Assembly (NCBI RefSeq): GCF_020150455.1
Contig: NZ_CP083740.1
Coordinates: 2,604,001 to 2,668,000 of the forward strand
Source: Bremerella sp. TYQ1
GTDB lineage: Bacteria > Planctomycetota > Planctomycetia > Pirellulales > Pirellulaceae
Direction: 5' to 3'
Length of the DNA: 64,000 nucleotides
The notes beneath the pieces were generated by a model. It was not told the origin of the DNA, ran no database searches, and worked only from the letters and a program-made list of their open reading frames with translations. The position numbers were made by a program, and so were the translations under genes. Below are positions 59,546-64,000 of this stretch, piece after piece. Position 1 is the first letter of the stretch; the number at the start of each line of letters is the position of its first letter.

Positions 59546-61177
59546 CTACTGCACATTCATGCTCATCAGGAATTCGGCGTTGGTTTTGTTCTTGCTCATG
59601 TGACCGAGCAGGAATTCCATCGCGTCCGGAGCGTTCATTTCATTTATCACGCGACGCAAGATGCACACGCGGCGATACTCTTCCGGATCCATCAGCATTT
59701 CTTCGCGACGCGTACCGCTGGCATTGATGTCGATGGCAGGCCAGATTCGTCGATCGACCATACGGCGGTCGAGTACGATTTCCTGGTTCCCTGTCCCTTT
59801 GAATTCTTCAAAGATGACGTCGTCCATACGGCTGCCGGTGTCGACCAACGCCGTCGCGATGATCGTTAGTGAGCCCCCTTCTTCGACTTTACGAGCCGAA
59901 CCGAGGAATCGCTTCGGTCGCTGCAGCGCGTTAGCGTCCAGACCACCGGATAGCAGCTTGCCGGAAGGTGGGCATTCGCTGTTCCAAGCACGTGCCAGGC
60001 GCGTGATCGAGTCGAGGAAGATCACCACATCGGTGCCAAACTCGACCATCCGTTTCGCCTTTTCAATCACCATTTCGGCGACTTGAACGTGACGGGATGG
60101 CGGCTCGTCGAAGGTCGAACTGATCACTTCACAGTTCGGTCCCTTCACTTGGCGTTCCATGTCGGTAACTTCTTCCGGACGCTCGTCGATCAGCAGCATA
60201 ATGCAGTAAGCGTCGGGATAATTCGTCAGAACGGCCTTGGCCATGTTCTGCATCATGATCGTCTTCCCCGCACGTGGCGGGCTGACAATCAGACCACGCT
60301 GACCGAAGCCGATCGGCACGATCAAGTCGATGATGCGACCACTCACTTCGTCCGGAGTCGTTTCCATTCGGATCCGATCGTCCGGATGCAGCGGCGTCAG
60401 ATCGTCGAAGAAGACCTTCTGCGCGGCGACGTTTGGATCTTGATAGTTGACCGCTTCCACTCGCAGCAGTGCGAAGTAGCGTTCGTTTTCCTTGGGTGGG
60501 CGAATCTGACCGGTCACAATATTGCCGGTCTTCAAGCCGAAGCGACGGATCTGGCTTGGCGAGACGTAAATATCGTCTGGGCACGACAGATAGTGGTAGT
60601 CAGGGCTACGCAGAAAGCCGAAACCATCCGGTAAGATCTCTAGCGTTCCCTCGCCATACATCAGGCCCGACATCTTCACGCGTTCTTTGAGAAGGCGGAA
60701 GATCAAGTCCTGGCGGCGCGAACCGGTAACGTCCTCGAGGTTCTCCTTGCGAGCTTCTTCGATAAGCTCTTGCATCGACATCTTCTGGAGCTCAGCGATG
60801 TGCACTTCGCCTTGCTTGAGTTGCTCGAACTGCTCGTCGTCCTCTTGCTGTTCTCCGCGATGCTTGCCGCGAGCGATCTGCTCGGCGAGCGACATCGGCT
60901 CGGGTCCGTCGTCGTAATGATTGTTCGAGCGGCGGTTGTTCGATCCGCGCGACGAACGATGACCATCCGATGAATGGTTCGAGGAAGAATCAGAAGATTG
61001 GGGCGAGTTGGGCATGGGATGATCGACTTGGTCTGAGGTCGCATCGCCCGATTCCGGCAAAATACCGGCACCAAACGAACTGGCGTCCTTCGAGACCCGG
61101 GACGTTAGTTTGTTATTCGATTTCGAATTCGAACTGTTATTGCTATTTCGATTTGTCGTAGTGTTTCTGTGTGCCAT
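59546..61177 (-). CDS. rho: Transcription termination factor Rho with long low-complexity N-terminus
   Basis: This 543-residue RNA-dependent ATPase terminates transcription. Residues 1-110 are Asn/Ser/His/Arg-rich and look disordered ([36 protein letters not shown]). From about 130 the classic Rho starts: the helix domain ([16 protein letters not shown]), the RNA-binding cold-shock domain ([20 protein letters not shown]), Walker [26 protein letters not shown], Walker [17 protein letters not shown]-loop/R-loop [15 protein letters not shown] and [13 protein letters not shown]. About 420 residues are standard, so the head is an extension. It lies downstream of coaE and polA on the same strand. 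Confidence 0.96.
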   Translation of the reverse strand: MAHRNTTTNRNSNNSSNSKSNNKLTSRVSKDASSFGAGILPESGDATSDQVDHPMPNSPQSSDSSSNHSSDGHRSSRGSNNRRSNNHYDDGPEPMSLAEQIARGKHRGEQQEDDEQFEQLKQGEVHIAELQKMSMQELIEEARKENLEDVTGSRRQDLIFRLLKERVKMSGLMYGEGTLEILPDGFGFLRSPDYHYLSCPDDIYVSPSQIRRFGLKTGNIVTGQIRPPKENERYFALLRVEAVNYQDPNVAAQKVFFDDLTPLHPDDRIRMETTPDEVSGRIIDLIVPIGFGQRGLIVSPPRAGKTIMMQNMAKAVLTNYPDAYCIMLLIDERPEEVTDMERQVKGPNCEVISSTFDEPPSRHVQVAEMVIEKAKRMVEFGTDVVIFLDSITRLARAWNSECPPSGKLLSGGLDANALQRPKRFLGSARKVEEGGSLTIIATALVDTGSRMDDVIFEEFKGTGNQEIVLDRRMVDRRIWPAIDINASGTRREEMLMDPEEYRRVCILRRVINEMNAPDAMEFLLGHMSKNKTNAEFLMSMNVQ

Positions 61178-61567
61178 AGGAGAATGTTCTCCAAGAGAAG
61201 TATCCTGGCCAGAGTTCCGGAAAGGGAATGCCCCTTAACTAACTATGCAGACCGGCAACCTATCGAGGCGGTTCATTTATGGGGATGAAGGCGTCATCAG
61301 GGACGCCGGCTGTTCCAGGAATGAGGAGGAGACTCTTTCGTTGTAGCAAAAGGCTCGAATGTTCGCGAGGCGATATTCGAAGGAATCCGAGTCTTCGTAA
61401 ATGGTTGTCAATTAAAGGGGTAACGATAATTCGGGCAGCTTAAGACGCAGGCAAGTTCTCGGCCCCCACCTTTGTCTTAAGGTGGGTTTCATCGCCACTA
61501 AATTCTGCGACGTCGGATGTCTCGATATTGATACGATAAGGAAAATGTTTAGGGAAGTTCTCGCGGA
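61178..61567. other. 390-bp leader region of rho
   Basis: No gene is visible. CCCACCTT (61465-61472) pairs perfectly with AAGGTGGG (61479-61486) around a six-base loop, without a U-tract on the minus strand. The long distance between the coaE stop and the rho start leaves room for a separate rho promoter and a long 5' UTR, where Rho autoregulation is known in other bacteria. Confidence 0.5.
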
Positions 61568-62188
61568 TTACCGCGACGCCCTGGCGGGAGGAGCGATGTG
61601 CCGATTCCAAAAGGCTTCAATCGCTGCTTGCAGCTGGGATAAGTCGTCGTCGTTCTCGATGGTTACATCGGCGAGCTGACGTTTGACCTCTAATTTTTCC
61701 TGCGCGGCCTCGCGAATGTCAAACTCATTTTCCGTCCAGTTTCGCGCAAGTGCCCTCGCAAGACGATTTTCTCGAGACGAGTCGATGTAAAGAACATAAT
61801 CACAATGGCTTATCCATCCGGCTTTGATCATCACCGGAGCATCGACCACGAACGCCGCAGCCCCCGACTTTTGGGCCGCAGCAATCGCTTGTTCCAACTG
61901 CTGCCCGATGCGGGGATGCGATATCTTTTCGAGATCGGCGAGCGCCGCTCGGTGCTCTTGGGAATCACCGAAAACGAGTTGGGCGAGCTTCGGTCTGACA
62001 ACATTCCCTTGCTCGTCGAATACGGAAGACGAAAATCTCGTTCGGATCGCTTCCTTCGCGTCTGGCATTTCCAGAACGCGATGCCCCGCTTTGTCGGCGT
62101 CGAAGACAATCGCTCCTAAGGCTTCCAAGGCCTTCGTTGCGGCGCTCTTTCCAGAAGCGATTCCACCCAGGATTCCGATCGTCTTCAT
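61568..62188 (-). CDS. coaE: Dephospho-CoA kinase
   Basis: CoaE phosphorylates the 3'-OH of dephospho-CoA, the last step of CoA synthesis. The 206-residue protein starts MKTIGILGGIASGKSAATKA (P-loop) and continues ALGAIVFDADKAGHRVLE, VVDAPVMIKAGW, and RNRLARALARNWTENEFDIR of the lid. ATG 62188 is chosen because the P-loop strand begins there; in-frame codons to 62320 would add an unrelated head. It follows polA by 104 bp on the same strand; the polA-coaE pairing is common. Confidence 0.95.
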   Translation of the reverse strand: MKTIGILGGIASGKSAATKALEALGAIVFDADKAGHRVLEMPDAKEAIRTRFSSSVFDEQGNVVRPKLAQLVFGDSQEHRAALADLEKISHPRIGQQLEQAIAAAQKSGAAAFVVDAPVMIKAGWISHCDYVLYIDSSRENRLARALARNWTENEFDIREAAQEKLEVKRQLADVTIENDDDLSQLQAAIEAFWNRHIAPPARASR

Positions 62189-62292
62189 CGCGGTACCAGC
62201 CTGGCAATTTCTAAGGGTTACCTGGAAGTTAAAAACGAGCCAAGCTTTGGCTTTTTTCAAAGGGGCCTGTCCCCTTTGGTGGACACTTCTGA

Positions 62293-64000
62293 TCAGTCTT
62301 CCAACGAGACCGGTTCGCACTCGGCCCAGTTCATGCCAGACTCGACATCGACCACCAACGGAACGTCCAACTGCACGGCGTCAGTCATCTCAGGCAGCAT
62401 GAGTTTTACCAACGCTGGCACTTCTTCTGGGGGTGCTTCGAAGACCAATTCATCGTGGATCTGCAGCAATAGCTTCGCTTGCAGATCCGATTCACTCAGC
62501 GCTTTGTGCACGCGAATCATGGCCAGCTTGATAATGTCAGCAGCGGAACCCTGGATGACTGAGTTCACTGCGGTCCGTTCCGGCATCAACAACTGCCGCG
62601 CCATTCGGTCTCGCTTCTGAGGGGAACGAACGCCGTCAATCTTACGGCGGCGTCCCAGAATCGTTTTCACCGATCCATCTTTGAAGCATTGCTGCAAGGT
62701 GTTTTCCATGAAGTCGTCGACGCCGGGATATTTGCGGAAGTAAGCATCAATGAAACCAAACGCTTCGTCCTTCTCGATATCCAAACTCTTCGCCAGCCCG
62801 AATGCGCTTTGTCCGTAAACGATTCCAAAGTTAATCGCTTTGGCGCTACGACGTTCGTTCGACGTGACTTCATCGAGCGGAATGCCATACACCTCTGAGG
62901 CAACTTTGGCATGGATGTCTTGATTGTTGTGATACGCTTCGCGGAGCGCTGTATCTTTCGAGTAATGTGCCAGCACGCGCAGTTCGATCTGCGAATAGTC
63001 GGCACACACTAAGACCCAATCTTCACGACTTGCTTTGAACGCCGAACGAATTTCCTTCCCTTCCTGGGTCCGAATCGGAATGTTCTGCAAGTTCGGCTCG
63101 TTCGAGCTAAGCCGCCCTGTTGCCGCCACCACTTGATTGAACGACGTGTGTACGAGATCGGTCTTAGGACAGATCATGTTCGGCAACGCATCGATGTAGG
63201 TGTTCTTCAACTTGGCGTATTGTCGATAGTCGATAATCTTTTGCGGCAATGGATCTTGCTTGGCCAGCTGCTCAAGCACCTCCGCATCGGTCGATGCCCC
63301 CGTCTTTGTCTTCTTGATGACAGGGAGCCCTCGCTTCTCGAACAAGATCTCGGCCAATTGTTTAGGCGATGCAATGTTGAACGGTTGCTCGGCGATCTCG
63401 TAGATCTCTTTCTCCAGCGAATCGAGTCGCTCGCCGTACGTATCGCTGAGCCCTTTCAGCCGCTGCGTATCGACACGAATGCCGTTGAATTCCATCTCGA
63501 CTAAGACATCGATCAGCGGCACTTCGACATCGTCAAACAGGTTTTCCAACCCTTCTTCCGCAAGCCGATCCCCTAAGATTTCATATAGTCGAAACGGAAT
63601 GTCGGCATCTTCGCACGCGTAGTACGAAACCTTTTCGAGCGGCACTTCGCTCATCAAGATCTGTTTCTTACCGGTGCCGATCAGTTCGCTGATTTTGACG
63701 GTTTCGTGCTGAAGATAACGTCGCGCCAGTTCGTCTAATCCGTGAGAGCGTGCTCCAGCCTCTAACAGGTAATGGGCAATCATCGTATCGAAGTCGACAC
63801 CCGCCAATTCGACACCGACGCCACGGAAGACGATCTCGTCGTACTTCAGATTCTGCCCCACCTTCTTGATGTTGGCATCTTCCAAAACGGGGCGAAGAAT
63901 CTCGATCGTTTCTTCCAACGGCAAGCTGGGATCGTCCTCAGGAGACTGGATCGGAATATACCGCGCAGTGCCAGGTTTCCAGCAAACGGAGATCCCCACC
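62293..64000 (-). CDS. polA: DNA polymerase I, C-terminal part (cut by window edge)
   Basis: About 569 codons of polA are present; the N-terminal flap nuclease and the start of the 3'-5' exonuclease lie beyond 64000. The exonuclease part shows GQNLKYDEIVF, GVDFDTMIAHYLL and YACEDADIPFRL, all with their metal-binding Asp or Tyr, so proofreading looks retained. Polymerase motif A is DYSQIELRVLAHYS, motif B RRSAKAINFGIVYGQSAFGL (Phe at the dideoxy-discrimination site) and motif C LQIHDELVFEAP. It is the first visible gene of the polA-coaE-rho series. Confidence 0.96.
   Translation of the reverse strand, partial: VGISVCWKPGTARYIPIQSPEDDPSLPLEETIEILRPVLEDANIKKVGQNLKYDEIVFRGVGVELAGVDFDTMIAHYLLEAGARSHGLDELARRYLQHETVKISELIGTGKKQILMSEVPLEKVSYYACEDADIPFRLYEILGDRLAEEGLENLFDDVEVPLIDVLVEMEFNGIRVDTQRLKGLSDTYGERLDSLEKEIYEIAEQPFNIASPKQLAEILFEKRGLPVIKKTKTGASTDAEVLEQLAKQDPLPQKIIDYRQYAKLKNTYIDALPNMICPKTDLVHTSFNQVVAATGRLSSNEPNLQNIPIRTQEGKEIRSAFKASREDWVLVCADYSQIELRVLAHYSKDTALREAYHNNQDIHAKVASEVYGIPLDEVTSNERRSAKAINFGIVYGQSAFGLAKSLDIEKDEAFGFIDAYFRKYPGVDDFMENTLQQCFKDGSVKTILGRRRKIDGVRSPQKRDRMARQLLMPERTAVNSVIQGSAADIIKLAMIRVHKALSESDLQAKLLLQIHDELVFEAPPEEVPALVKLMLPEMTDAVQLDVPLVVDVESGMNWAECEPVSLED

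Noticed and set aside
1..64000. CRISPR arrays, tRNA/rRNA genes, transposases, integrases, phage genes
   Set aside because: None could be supported; the repeats found are short inverted or dispersed intergenic elements without spacers or cas genes.

Overview
This 64 kb window is chromosomal DNA from a planctomycete, most likely a Pirellulaceae member (Blastopirellula/Bremerella/Rhodopirellula group). The evidence is three DUF1559 pseudopilin-like genes (two paired with small lipoproteins), a type I sulfatase next to a leucine-rich-repeat gene, an MJ0042-type zinc-ribbon membrane protein, a kinase-like protein of planctomycete architecture, a DUF1080 protein, a histone-H1-like Lys/Ala repeat protein, and the gene orders polA-coaE-rho and ribH-nusB-ftsY. 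The GC content looks to be in the mid-50s by eye. I see no rRNA, tRNA, CRISPR array, insertion sequence, phage or integron.

Layout. 1-5.7 kb: a truncated secreted protein, a membrane protein with a pseudopilin-like core, a DUF1559/lipoprotein pair, then an LRR protein translationally coupled to a sulfatase. 5.9-13.7 kb: genome maintenance (recG, rnhA, priA), a membrane histidine kinase with a haem-like sensor domain, and nadD. 14.2-16.4 kb: a soluble histidine kinase, then DAHP synthase (aroF) behind what looks like a complete transcription attenuator: promoter, aromatic-rich leader peptide, antiterminator and terminator. 16.4-24.8 kb: a two-gene unit (pseudokinase plus zinc-ribbon protein), threonine aldolase, and a fused DUF1559 protein. 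25.2-33.3 kb: rlmKL, hisD, hisC, hisB, a gluzincin-like protein and a hypothetical, with inverted-repeat elements between genes. 33.3-43.1 kb: surface and secreted proteins, including an M60 peptidase, a tandem pair of STN-like repeat proteins (the second cut by an in-frame TAG), a beta-barrel-like protein and another DUF1559/lipoprotein pair. 43.1-49.4 kb: an Rrf2 regulator divergent from a protoglobin, an M20 deacylase, a regulator resembling a sigma54 activator without its sigma54 contact loop, an Mrp ATPase and the H1-like protein. 49.7-57 kb: an SGNH hydrolase coupled to an M50 protease, a DUF1080 protein, NhaA, a sialate O-acetylesterase and MscS. 57-64 kb: ftsY, nusB, ribH, rho with a long Asn/Ser-rich head, coaE, and a truncated polA.

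The most interesting element is the aroF leader. A 23-codon ORF with nine aromatic codons sits between a near-consensus sigma70-type promoter and a perfect 13-bp terminator. A segment inside the leader ORF is complementary to the terminator's left arm and loop. A second theme is a family of STN-like extracytoplasmic domains in four proteins of this window: the pseudokinase, the zinc-ribbon protein and the tandem pair.
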